Positions 40,950 through 51,537 of a DNA stretch of 64,000 nt are shown here, piece by piece. This DNA is from Filosporella fistucella (taxonomy: Eukaryota; Ascomycota; Leotiomycetes; Helotiales). Both the position numbers and the translations under genes were made by a program. The notes beneath the pieces were generated by a model, which saw nothing but the letters and a program-made list of their open reading frames with translations, was not told where the DNA came from and did no database searches. The DNA lies in NCBI GenBank assembly GCA_030077755.1, contig JAQJZZ010000011.1, positions 2,666,001 through 2,730,000 of the forward strand, given 5' to 3'. Every line of letters starts with the position of its first letter. Position 1 is the stretch's first letter.

Positions 40950-42794
40950 TTATGATGCAATTTTTTCCACAGCGGCAACATTCTTCTCAGCATCCTCAAC
41001 TTTCCCCTCCCCGGTCCCACTTCCAGCAGCAGGCACGAATCGATCCAAAGGATAATCCTTAATCAACAAACTAATCAAAAGTCCAAATCCAGCCAGTCCG
41101 CACATCACTGCCCAGACGACCTTCAACGCATCAGCATACGCCTGGGTAAGATCAGTTTTGTTCTGTCCCGCGGGCATGGAGTGGAGAATTTTGGCCAGGG
41201 CGGCAGCGTCGTGACTATACTGCACAGCCATAGATTTGAGCGCCGGATAGGCAGAGATCTTGACAACCAGCTGATTTTGCAGAATCACACCTCCGACAGC
41301 AACCCCGAGTGTTTGGCCAACAGAGCGGAAGAAACTGTACATGGAAACAGCAGCAGCTAGATCTTCATCTGCTACTGCGGACTGGATACTGAATTGCATA
41401 GCTGGGAAGAGGAAACCAGTACCGACACCTGCGACAAGATTGAGGAAGATCCATTGCACGGTGGTGGTGCCGACATCCATCGTGTAGATGAGACCTAATC
41501 CAAGAACTGCAAGTGCCCATCCAGACCAGACTGCCCAACGAAAGGTTCCTATTTTTCCGATCATGATTCCAGCTACGACTGCAGCGGGAGCCACAGTGAA
41601 AGTCTCGGGAAAGATGGCAACTCCTGTAATCGTTGTGTTGAAGCCTTTTACACCCTCGTAGTATAGGGGTAAATAATAGACGAAACCCATAACGATCAGA
41701 CTGTGGAGGACGGTCTGTACGTATGCGGATGCAAGATTCATGTGTTTGAAGATCCGGGTCGGGACCACTGGCTCTACAGCAACGTGCTCTTCGTAGAAGT
41801 AGAATGCAACGAAGCCTGCGAGGCCAACGATGATGGGAACCAAAGTATGCCACGATGTCCACGCATATTGAACACCGCCCCAAGACATACCCATCATAAA
41901 CCCAGTTGCTGAGCCGATGAAAATGATACACCCGATCCAGTCGATACGCTTAAGTTTCTCGGATAGAGGGGTCGGGACAAGCTTTAACTTGACGCAGAGA
42001 GGAACCATTACGATTGCGACACCGATGAACGGGAGGTTGATGTAGAAGATCCATCTCTGTGAATTGTTAGAGATTGTAGGATACAAGCAGACATTGTAGT
42101 AAAATAGAACGTACCCAAGTAACATGCTGAGCGAACAATCCCCCAATAATCGGGCCCAAAACTGTACCAACTGCGTACATCGACCCCAGCAATCCAAACC
42201 ACTCTCCTCTCAACCTCAATGGAATCATATCGCAGACCGTGATCTCTGTCATGACGACAATTCCTCCACCCCCAACGCCCTGAATACTCCTGCAGATCAA
42301 AATTGTGTTGAAGTTCTGCGCGAGCGCACAGCCAAGACAGCCTGCTAGAAAGAACAGTACGGATCCCGTCAACATCATGCGTCTGCCGAAAATCCCTGAG
42401 AAGGAACCGATAACAGGCTGGAGCACAGCACAACAGAGAAGGAAAGCTGTTCCAGCCCAGAAGGCTTCGAGCCCATTACCATGCAAAGCTTCTGCCACGA
42501 CCTGAAGGCTTTGAGTTAGTACTGTTTTCGTTTTCCAAGACTGTGGTAAATGGAAGGGGGACTTACTGGCAAAGCAACAGCCAGAGCAGTAGCATCAATA
42601 GAAACAATAAAGGTAAGTAGAGCCAACGTTGTCATGGCGAGATAGAAAATAGGTGTAGGTTTGAAATTCGCAGCCGCAGTTTCCATTGTTTCCCCAACTT
42701 GCTCAGACTCCACAACAAGGACGGATGAAGCATTTCTTGATGCATCTGTCTCGATAGCCATTTTCGATGCCTCGCTGGATGTTTTGTTGGACAT
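40950..42794 (-). CDS. MFS transporter, DHA2-type exporter
   Basis: Three exons: 42794-42567, 42501-42115 and 42056-40950 (introns 65 and 58 nt, GT-AG), giving 573 aa. After a hydrophilic head of about 50 residues, the first span carries FIVSIDATALAVALP, the usual motif D1 (LDxTIVNVALP) of drug:H+ antiporters. G-x-F-G-RR follows (motif A, SGIFGRRMML), then ICRSIQGVGGGGI (motif B) and YAVGTVLGPIIGGLF (motif C, antiporter motif). The length and hydrophobic pattern fit a 14-span DHA2 protein of the plasma membrane. In this setting it probably exports the cluster product and may give self-protection. The tail is short and charged. Confidence 0.92.
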
Positions 42795-44101
42795 GTTTGC
42801 GTGAGATATGATTGTACCTCAGATTTTGATGGGGAATTCTGGTATTGAAGGGTTTGAAGAAGAGGCGTCTTCAAAGCTGCTGCTTCGAGCAATCGAAGGG
42901 AGCAGCTTGCCCGTTCGCCAGTGTAATACGGAACGAAATTGGTAACTAAATCGACAACGGTAAGACGGAAGAATTGACACGAGAAAAGCAGCACAATAAT
43001 CAAGCTGACAATATCAAATCTTCGCAAGCACTTAGTTCAAAAAATAACGCAATAGCCAAGGAAGAGCTCTGACTTGTATACTCCACCAGATATTCAGAAA
43101 CATGCCTTCTCAGCACGGAGCTTTTCTCATACCCATTGTAGCTAGAGTCTGGTCGACCAACCACAACGCCTCAAGATGACAACGTTATTAGCCGCCTCAG
43201 ATTCCACACCGAGAGGTGCCACCGGCTGAACCGTCAGCCCGCCCGCACGCCACGATGCGACCCTGCAGCTACGCTTCATGCAGTCGCCCAGATCCGTTTC
43301 GCGCAAAAAGGCCGAGTATAAGGCGAGGAGTGTGCGAGAATCTGCGAGAGTGAGATTTATCCGCGATGTGGCTTAAGGAAGGTTGGATGTTCGTCTCGTT
43401 CTTAGGTAAGCAGCGTTTGTGGCGTTTTCAAGGTGGGTACCTATGAGAGAGGTGCAAGAAAGCAAAAGGCGAGGAGTGTCCGAGAGGGAGACATATTCTA
43501 AGATTCAATTCAGGTGACAAGTGTCCGAAAGAAAATTTATCGCAAAGTGTTATTGAGGCTATAGTCTGTCCGAGATTGAAATTTATTTCTAGGTGTTATT
43601 ATTGTGAAAGGAAACAGTTCTGGAAAATGAATAATAAGTATGAATTGGTATTTTTGTATTGAAACTCCAAATCTTATCTACTGTGAAAATATTTGAGCAA
43701 TCTATGTGGGATATCACAACTTTCTATACATCAAAGATCGTCAAGATCAGAGCTGAGCTCCATCTGTAGATAAAGTAGGTATCTTGGATCCAAATGGCAC
43801 TCCACGTGACAACATCTCCAACACATCACCGTAAGATACCTAAATGAGCCGCCAAGGCCATAACCAGCATGACGATACCGTCGGTAGGAGATCTGACATG
43901 ATTTCGATCAAAGCCCTCCCCTTCCCATATATTTCATTGCATTTGTCTTCTATCCGAGCTTCTCTTCCCTTGCATTCCCCCGTCGGGTAGATTCACCACC
44001 GATCTTCATCTAACGGCTTGGCCCTACCCTTCTTCTGTAGATCACCCACCAGTCCAACAGTTACCTAACCCAATCTAATCATATCTCCGTGAGATGCCTG
44101 A
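42795..44101. other. Intergenic region between MFS and regulator
   Basis: MFS promoter and 3' flank of the regulator. Contains a degenerate repeat family at 43322-43600. No gene seen. Confidence 0.5.
43322..43600 (+). repeat. Four degenerate GTGTCCGAGA/ATTTAT repeats
   Basis: Related copies at about 43322-43371, 43469-43502, 43515-43550 and 43561-43600 share [GT]GT[CG]CGA[GA]A, a purine run and, in three of them, ATTTAT. Two copies begin GGCGAGGAGTGT. They lie 530-810 bp upstream of the MFS start. Confidence 0.4.
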
Positions 44102-46525
44102 TCATGCAGACAAAATTTGCATGGCCCTTTCCACAGAATGATCATCTATTATATTTAACAACCCCCCATCGTTAAACCCATTCCCTATGAATGGGAAATC
44201 GTATCCGAAGCCTCCAGTCGAGTGCTTACTCGTCATCGCATCTATCGCGCACGCATCCATATCTACAACTTCTCCGCTGAAAGGTACCAAGCCCTCCTCA
44301 TTCGACCCTGCTCTCAACGATGACGTTAAATGAGAGCCTCCTATTCCAACCGACTCGTTTCTCATCGACCCTGAGCCCGATGAACACGCTCCGAAATCGA
44401 ATTGGGATTCGGAAAACTGGCATACTGCGAGCTCGAGTTGTCTTTTCACGGCCTCCATGCCAGGACTACTGAGAATACTGAGACTTCCGAAGGAGAGAAG
44501 GTCTGTGGATAAGCGAGCAAGTTCGCCTTTCTGTTCGAATATGTACTTTTGTTCAATTTCAGAGCCGGCTTGGCCCAATGTGTAAAGGAAATTAAGACCT
44601 CGGCCACAGGCATCGAGTGCGAGAACGAAAATCCCGGTGGTGCTCGAGTGACGACGTTGCGACATGACGACTCTACCAGCGTGGCCATCGCCATCGTTCA
44701 GCATGGCGAGCATTTTCAGCAACGCAGATGCAGAGTAACAGAAATTTGAGACGAGTTCACTGATTCCTCCTGCTGCTAGGATTCTGTGCATGCCACCCGA
44801 GATTTCGGATGAAGATAGAGGGGAAGGCACAAGGAAATGTATTATCATCATGGTGTATGATGCGGAAAGAGCGAGAGCCTCGATGCGGGATTGTTGCGCA
44901 TGTGTTTCAACAAGTTTAACTGAACCGAGAAGGACTTTTCTGATGCTTCTACAGAGCATGAAAATGTCTGGAACTGGACTAGCGAGATGCCGCAATTGAC
45001 GAAGAAGGTGGGATTGCCAGCAGGAGAAAGCAGCCTCGTCCGGGTGTTCTACTGGCTGAGAGTTGGAATAGAGAGCGAATATGTTGGAGACAGTGGCGGT
45101 GACATGGCTAAGGAGCCAGAGCTCTCTAGCCATTCTCTCTTGATTTTGGAGAGTGGACAGGTTGTAGGATTTGCGATCTAAGGTGAAAGTGGCTGAGGAT
45201 GATTCTTCAGCCGAGGGAAACGTCGTCGGAGCGCTGTCTGGGGGAAATAGAGAGCCAGATACACCAACTTGCATCATTATCCACAGATTGATGGAAAGTA
45301 TCAACCAGTGGGCGTTGCAATAACATTCGGACTCAATTTCGCCAACGTCGATTCCATTGATGGTGCTCAATCCAAGAATTGGCTTGGGGATCGTTTGGAT
45401 GGCACAATTTGCCCAGACAAAATAACATATAGCTCGTCGCGGTTGTGACGAACATAACGCTCGCCAGCCCAGCAAAGTGACAGCTTCGATTGTTGTAAGG
45501 GATATATCTTCCTGCTTCACTTCATGCAAAGAAGCCGTGGCCCATCTGGTAAGTGTATTTCCGCTGGCATTTCCCTCCAGGGTTTCTTGGCCATACTGCA
45601 CATCAGCCAGCATGGCTGCTAGAAGAAGTTCGCTATGGGTTTCGTGTCGTATATCTCTCAAAAGTAGAGTCTTTGAAAACATGAAAGCAAACGGATGTTG
45701 TGAGAACCATATCTCTAGCATCTGAATCGTCATGTGATTATTGTACTCTCGTAAGGGATTATTTTGGTTGGCATTGCTTTCAGAAGTGTAACCCAGAATC
45801 GCATCTCCTGAATCCATTGGCGAATCGAGCATGAGCGTAGTGTTGTCTTGGCTCAGAGAGGTGAGAATATGTCTGGATCTTCCCTGGTGAAGTTGATGGC
45901 AGCCAAGCTCTCCAAATCTTAGGGCCAACATTTCGATGCACTCCTGACCCAGGATACAAAACAATTCCTCGTACGAGATGGCAGTTTTTGACGTATTGTT
46001 GTTGTTTATATTCTGATGTTCCATCATTGGCAAGTGATTTCTGAGTGCGTCAAGTATGGGACCAGAAGGATGACTTGACTCGTTTGGTTGATGGTTCAGC
46101 AACCGATCCATCATATATTGCAACCTCGAAGCAACTGAAAAATCTGATGCAGACGAGATTTTGTCTTTTTCTGCCATCTGGTTTTTGAAAGGAGCTGAAC
46201 CAGAGTGTGACGATGGATTCGCATTTGAGTGTATTGCCAGCGGAGATAACGAGGGTGCCGATTCTGAACATTGTTGCGAGTTTTCAGGGATAAGAGGGGG
46301 GACGGCATTGCTGAGAGTATTTCTCTTGGGTCTGCCTTTTGGACCACAAACTCGGTAGGAACATTCTATACTGCGTTCTCTACATGCCGAGCAAATACTC
46401 TCACCAGAACATCGAATTTTCCTCGATCGACAAAAATGACAACTTTTTCGGAGTAGTTGGGTGAGTGGACTCTTACTCTGGGAATCGGTGGGTCCCCGCA
46501 AGCTGAAAGTGTTAGTGCAACCCAT
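44102..46525 (-). CDS. Zn2Cys6 transcription factor, probable cluster regulator
   Basis: Single-exon gene of 807 aa, ATG at 46525-46523. Residues about 29-57 form a canonical zinc cluster (C-x2-C-x6-C-x5-C-x2-C-x6-C, starting CHFCRSRKIRC), followed by a basic stretch GPKGRPKRN. Then comes a Ser/Asn-rich linker and a long helical region resembling the fungal transcription factor domain (for example MLEIWFSQHPFAFMFSKTLLLRDI). The protein is nuclear. It sits between the MFS and thioesterase genes of the cluster, in the same orientation, so it is the best candidate for a pathway-specific activator (inference). Three CCATGCAA words at 21-bp spacing lie 238-287 bp upstream. The frame shows no interruption that would require an intron. 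Confidence 0.87.
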   Translation of the reverse strand: MGCTNTFSLRGPTDSQSKSPLTQLLRKSCHFCRSRKIRCSGESICSACRERSIECSYRVCGPKGRPKRNTLSNAVPPLIPENSQQCSESAPSLSPLAIHSNANPSSHSGSAPFKNQMAEKDKISSASDFSVASRLQYMMDRLLNHQPNESSHPSGPILDALRNHLPMMEHQNINNNNTSKTAISYEELFCILGQECIEMLALRFGELGCHQLHQGRSRHILTSLSQDNTTLMLDSPMDSGDAILGYTSESNANQNNPLREYNNHMTIQMLEIWFSQHPFAFMFSKTLLLRDIRHETHSELLLAAMLADVQYGQETLEGNASGNTLTRWATASLHEVKQEDISLTTIEAVTLLGWRALCSSQPRRAICYFVWANCAIQTIPKPILGLSTINGIDVGEIESECYCNAHWLILSINLWIMMQVGVSGSLFPPDSAPTTFPSAEESSSATFTLDRKSYNLSTLQNQERMARELWLLSHVTATVSNIFALYSNSQPVEHPDEAAFSCWQSHLLRQLRHLASPVPDIFMLCRSIRKVLLGSVKLVETHAQQSRIEALALSASYTMMIIHFLVPSPLSSSEISGGMHRILAAGGISELVSNFCYSASALLKMLAMLNDGDGHAGRVVMSQRRHSSTTGIFVLALDACGRGLNFLYTLGQAGSEIEQKYIFEQKGELARLSTDLLSFGSLSILSSPGMEAVKRQLELAVCQFSESQFDFGACSSGSGSMRNESVGIGGSHLTSSLRAGSNEEGLVPFSGEVVDMDACAIDAMTSKHSTGGFGYDFPFIGNGFNDGGLLNIIDDHSVERAMQILSA

Positions 46526-47532
46526 GATTCTGGGTCAAAAATCAATGGGGTGGGTAAGGTAGTGATGTAAAGGTAAGGTACATGCCAATAATAACAGGGG
46601 CAAACTCCAACACTGGGACGGGATATATGTATATATGGGAAAAGAACAATCGACTTGTATTGAGGCAGGGTAGAGCTGATGCCCTTGCACCGAGCTCTTT
46701 TAAGCTATCAGCACTATACAGTACATCCACCCTTGGTACGACCATATGCAACTCCCTAGCTACCATGCAAATGCATATACGTACCATGCAATCAAATATA
46801 CTTTCCATGCAAGTACCTACCAAGCATCACCATGCCTCTACCAAAATTTATAACATACAGTAAGATCTTACATATTGTAATACGGGTTTCTAGCTCTCGC
46901 CGCCCTTCGACCGCACGCACGGCGCAACCAAACTCCAGAGCAGCGTCCCTAAGCAGCCTCCTTAATCTTACCTAATCCCTCTACCCAATCCTCCTCATAA
47001 GCGCAGAATCCTTACCATAGATTACCCTTGAAGACAGGTTGCACGAGCGGTACCAGATTAGAGGCAGAATGGGCTGAATCGGGCTTGGATCAATATAGCC
47101 GTGCGCTGAACGCCCACCCGATGCGGGAAAATTCTCCTCTTCTTGGAGAAATGGCGAATACGGCACAGCACTTCTACGGAGTATTTTGTGCTGTACAAGT
47201 ACAAGTACAAGTACGGCACGGCACGGGCCGCTTATTCCAACACCTTCCAACTCGATTCATACACCATACAAGTAAGATCTTAACACGGGCCGTTACACCC
47301 GTCATGCAATAGTATAATAATGCCCCCAATAGCCCCCAATACCGTCACCGGCGTTAAGGTAAGGTACATATGGGTTTATCAAAAAAATATGGAGTCAGGC
47401 AAAATGTAAAATCAATTCAATCTATCTGTCTACGAGAGGCAAAAAACAATTAAGGAAACCAGGGATATAATTCAAAGCTTAAAAACAGAGCAAATAAAAT
47501 CAAGCAGTTCCCTAATTCGGCTGTCCATCTTT
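46526..47532. other. Promoter region of the regulator
   Basis: Contains the phased CCATGCAA triplet, a small (GTACAA)3 microsatellite at 47193-47214 and several GGTAAGGTA words. Small frames here (46542-46823, 47028-47312) look non-coding. Confidence 0.5.
46763..46812. promoter_or_regulatory. Three CCATGCAA sites at exact 21-bp spacing
   Basis: CCATGCAA at 46763-46770, 46784-46791 and 46805-46812; each start is 21 bp from the next, two turns of B-DNA. Located upstream of the Zn2Cys6 regulator on its minus-strand promoter. Candidate operator array, perhaps for autoregulation or a global regulator. Confidence 0.5.
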
Positions 47533-48453
47533 CTAACATCTCAATCCATCCAAAATCATCTCCATCAAACCCGTCAATTCCCCAGCATGCCGTAAATCCA
47601 AAACCTCATCATGTGCTGCACCTGAAAGCTTCAGTGTATTGAAATTCGTGAATTTCCATCCCGACCTTGAATCATGGAAGAGTTTCTGTATCGCCATTTT
47701 TCGTGATTCAGAAAGTGTTGAAGGTATTCTGTTTAGAACTCCGCATTTAATGAGGGTAACCGGTGCCGATGTTGCTGCAGTTGAAGATGCGGATTCCGCG
47801 GCAATCAATGCCAACCCATTGGAAATATGTTCCCGCATGCGAGGAAGCCATTCCAAAAAGCTTATTTCGTTGTCTTCATCCTCTTCACTCGAATCGGATT
47901 TTTCCATTTCGCTGGCGTCCAATTCGTCGTCATAAGTTTCGCCATCATAGATACTGCTATCACTAGAATCACTCCCACGCTGATCCATATCAGACACTTC
48001 CTCGTTGGCAAGACCTCGAGCAAGGAAGTTGAACGTGAGCGTAGTAAGTATTTCGTGGTCTTTGCCGACAAACTCTGGGATTTCCTCCGGGTTCGCAGAA
48101 TCGATGAGAATAACATGTAAGACCTCTTCTCCTTGGGATTCCAGCAGAGCAGCCATTCGTGTCGCTATCATTCCACCCATCGACCATCCACCAAGGATAT
48201 AGGGGCCATGTGGTTGAACTTCGTTCCGAATAAGATTGACATAATCTTCTGCAAGTTCTGCGAGAGTAGGAGGCAGGATGTAGGATCTACGTTCGTAGAA
48301 AGGAGAGCTGATTCCATATACAGGTCGCTCGTCTCCGTTGCTCAGGCTCCCGAGTGAGAGATATGGTAGTGCCAGCCCAGAAATTGCGTGGATGAGAAAA
48401 AGTGGTGTTAGATGAGATGAAGCGTCACCTTGAAGTTGGAGCAGCGATTCCAT
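47533..48453 (-). CDS. Stand-alone thioesterase (alpha/beta hydrolase)
   Basis: Single-exon gene of 306 aa, ATG at 48453-48451. It resembles the thioesterase domains of PKS/NRPS enzymes: LFLIHAISG near the N-terminus (oxyanion strand), GP-YILGGWSMGG with nucleophile Ser91, an acidic candidate Asp118 (VILIDSANPEE), and GAAHDEVL with His281. Between about residues 155 and 205, where the lid normally lies, there is a very acidic Ser/Asp/Glu-rich insertion. No signal peptide is seen, so it is cytosolic. Such enzymes in clusters release or edit acyl chains from the synthase. The PKS-NRPS has its own terminal reductase-like domain with changed residues, so this enzyme could help release the product (inference). 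Confidence 0.87.
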   Translation of the reverse strand: MESLLQLQGDASSHLTPLFLIHAISGLALPYLSLGSLSNGDERPVYGISSPFYERRSYILPPTLAELAEDYVNLIRNEVQPHGPYILGGWSMGGMIATRMAALLESQGEEVLHVILIDSANPEEIPEFVGKDHEILTTLTFNFLARGLANEEVSDMDQRGSDSSDSSIYDGETYDDELDASEMEKSDSSEEDEDNEISFLEWLPRMREHISNGLALIAAESASSTAATSAPVTLIKCGVLNRIPSTLSESRKMAIQKLFHDSRSGWKFTNFNTLKLSGAAHDEVLDLRHAGELTGLMEMILDGLRC

Positions 48454-49148
48454 GATGAAAATTGGAGAATATTCTCAGTCGAATTTGCAAGATTCCTCGA
48501 AACAAAACACCAGCATGCTTCAAAGTTGCCTACTGGTATCTCCAAAGCTTCGAGGCTCTTCGATGAATCGTCCCTTGCGATGCGACAGTATCTTCCAAAA
48601 TAATGGGTAAATAATTTTCTGACAATATCGGTATCGATGTACTGCTATTGCAGGATACCTACCTTACCCTTCGCTTCGTCTCGAAATTTCAAGTGAGACT
48701 AGAGTACCTAATTGTATTTGGGCCCCCAATGCCCATTTTCCGTCTCCCAGCGGAGGTCAGCTCATTGTTTGTCTGATTTGGGGGCGTAAACGGAACATAC
48801 TAGGTTCTTCGGCCCTTGTCAAAGCCCCACTTTTATAGCTGTTAGGGGTGGACCCCTAATTTCAGGGGTCATGAAAATGCTCCGAACATAACGGATGATT
48901 TTCCTATGTTTATGCTTATATTTGATGACTCTTGGAAGCCTTTCCCGGGTATAGGAGCGGCTTTTCTCGTGGATGTGTGCGGAATCCCAAGATTTCCTGT
49001 GGCATGGCATTGGCTATCAAATGTTCTGGGAATAATTTCTCTTCCAACCTTCATTTCGTAGAGTACATATGTAGGATGCTCTACCCTTGATACCCGGCGT
49101 CCATGTCTTTGGAAGATATCTTCATAACCAGTCATCACGGGAGTCACC
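48454..49148. other. Divergent promoter between thioesterase and protease-like gene
   Basis: About 700 bp serving two outward-facing genes. Holds the AGGGG/CCCCT palindrome at 48842-48869. Confidence 0.5.
48842..48869. promoter_or_regulatory. Palindromic STRE-like sites
   Basis: TTAGGGGT (48842-48849) and ACCCCTAA (48852-48859) form a perfect 8-bp inverted repeat with a 2-bp gap, followed by AGGGGT (48864-48869). AGGGG/CCCCT is the stress response element core bound by Msn2/4-type zinc fingers. Confidence 0.4.
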
Positions 49149-50431
49149 ATGCATTTTCCAGCTTCCAGCCTCCTCCTTGCCTTATCGTGGGTCAGCAAAG
49201 TCTATTCAGTCCCAACAACCAACCGTCCTACCCTTCGGAGTTATGATCTGCCTGTAATTCGAGATCCAAACTATGGTTTCTTAGCGAACATCTCTATTGG
49301 CACACCTCCACAACAAATCACGTCTTTTGTTGACTGGACATGGACATCGCAGTATGTTATTTCGATAACTTGCGATGGCACCACCTCAAATCCCGATGCG
49401 TGCTACTCACCACAACAAGCGAAATACAACCAGAGCCGTTCCAGCACCTACGTGAATGAATCAAAGACGTATCCCAGCCAATCATGGTACCCCAACGTAT
49501 TTTTCCCAGCTCCTTTCGAAGTGGATTACGCGTCAGATGTGGAAACTATCGGGCCGGTGTCAAGGCGAGTGGTTATTCAAACGAGCAAATTCCAGCCCGG
49601 GTGGTTTACCAGTCTAGTTCTTCCATTTTCTGGTATTTTCGGACTTATGCCCTCTCTTCCTGGCGATAAAGGTAAGCAAGGAGATTCGAACTCAGCTCCT
49701 AGTGAATATAAGCTGACAGAACTAAAGCCTCAACACAAGCTCCCATCTACCAGCAATACCTCTCTGGGGCCTGGCCACAACCCTACACGGCATTTACGCT
49801 CTGCCCAGGCGTGTCCTGTCCCCCTGGTGCTGATGGTATTCAAACCATCGGTGGCTACAACACTGCCCTCGCTTCCAAGGGTCTCACCTGGTACAATGTT
49901 GTCGACGTACCTTTGGTCAACATACTGGCGTTCCCAATAAACCCTGAGATCTTCAGCTACTGGGCTATCGAGCTTACTTCTCTTTCAATCGGCAGCCACA
50001 AACAAGCTCTCAACACGAGCATGCCCGGCCGCCCCGCGGCTATTTTCGACCACGCATCACGCGGCCGCGGTGTACCTCTTTCCACCAATGCATATGCCAA
50101 TCTGGTAAAAGCAGCAAATGCAACTCTGCTTCCAGCCTCCTCAGCTGCTTTGGTGACTCCGCCCAACAATGGTGGAGGCGAGTTCTACTCTGTGGATTGC
50201 GCAAAGATTAAAGATTTGCCGACGCTGAAATATAAGTTTGGTGGCAGCAGCAAAGAGTGGGGAATTAAGGCTGAAGCTTACGTGATTCGGGCCGGAGATG
50301 TGTGTATTATGAATGTGCGCACTATTGGGCAAGGGGACTTCCAGTATGGGAACTTTGGGGAGCTGTTCTTGATCGGAAAGTATGTGGTGTTCGATTATAA
50401 GCTTAGAAGAGTAGGGTTAGCTTGTTTGTAG
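49149..50431 (+). CDS. Pepsin-like (A1) protein with altered active-site motifs
   Basis: Two exons: 49149-49671 and 49728-50431, with a 56-nt intron (GTAAGC...CTAAAG), giving 408 aa. Residues 1 to about 20 are a signal peptide. The N-lobe has ANISIGTPPQQ, the hallmark approach of A1 proteases, but the catalytic DTG is DWT. In the C-lobe the second DTG is DHA (AIFDHASRGRG). Both Asp residues remain while the Thr/Gly partners are lost, so normal pepsin-type catalysis is doubtful. A disulfide-like CPGVSCPPG segment and a QTIGGYN motif support the fold. It is secreted or in the secretory pathway. Its neighbours are the thioesterase (divergent) and the monooxygenase. A peptidase-A1 gene also occurs in the fusarin PKS-NRPS cluster (fus4), so cluster membership is possible. 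Confidence 0.85.
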
Positions 50432-51537
50432 ATGACGCCAGCCCGACGAGAACAAGAACGAGTAAGAATAGAGGGTTTTTGTCATGAATGTCAGTATCTT
50501 TTGATTGGTGAAGTGAAATTTTAGAAAACCCCTTTGCAGAAAAAGAAAAGTTGCTCTGCATATAGGCTAAAATGTACATCCGTAAGGCTGCATGGGGCCG
50601 CCTTCAAGGATCAGGAAGCGGATATCAGACGGAAAACACAATAGCACGAATAGGAATAGCTTCAAATTCGTGATGTGGAGTCAAACCTTCACGAGCCCGC
50701 CAATAGCGAGAAATACGCTGAATGACGAACTACTTCTGCATGATGCTTCAGAGTGGCGTGAAGTTCATCACATCTTTATCTATGAGAAGGATTCTTCCAC
50801 TATTAAGGTTACATCTCAGGATACGAGTAGCGGGCCGCAGGGGCCTTACCACGGTAACAAAAATCCCGTGGATTAGATGGTAGGCTGCCAAACGCCTATA
50901 TTCCTTAGACGCCACGATGTAACTCGCTAAATTTAAGACCCGCTTCTAGAAGGCAGGTGTTGTCTCGTAGATGCCGGTGAGATGTTGGGGGGAGTTAATG
51001 TTTCTGCATTGAGAATGTAGCATGCCGTTTGTGCGAGGATAAAGTCTGGAAAGGAAGGTGATGACTAGGGTAAAGATGCGGAAGTAAGCAGAAGGAGCAA
51101 ATTTGAGGACGGTTTCATCTGAGCCTCCATTGAATCTCGGTGTTAACTTTCCAATACATATGCTTGCATACTCTTTTTTGAGATAACGGGAAATATGTCA
51201 TAGGGCGGATCCTTCCATCAGCCATGGTGTGACTTGTACCTGCTTCGATTTATTTATGTATTTGTACAATTGCACAAAGTGCTGATTTTCCCGCGGAGAG
51301 ACGGCGAGTTTTGGCTTACATTCTACAACTTCAAGATATGGCGTGAGGATGGACGGCGACTTCTACTTTAGACTCTACAGACCGAGAATTCGGAGTGAAC
51401 AATGTTTCCGTCCTCTTATTATAGCATACAAATTCAATTACAACTTTCCATTTCACGTATGAGAATCCATCGTTGAAGAATTTGCTTGAATATTCTGCTC
51501 AGGAAACAATACAGCTTCCACACTTATTCACAGAACA
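50432..51537. other. Intergenic region, 1.1 kb
   Basis: Promoter of the monooxygenase gene at the right end. The frame 50592-50876 looks non-coding. Nothing else seen. Confidence 0.5.

Noticed and set aside
42479..42486. Another CCATGCAA copy
   Set aside because: It lies in the coding sequence of the MFS gene and is explained by its codons; it also shows single copies occur by chance.
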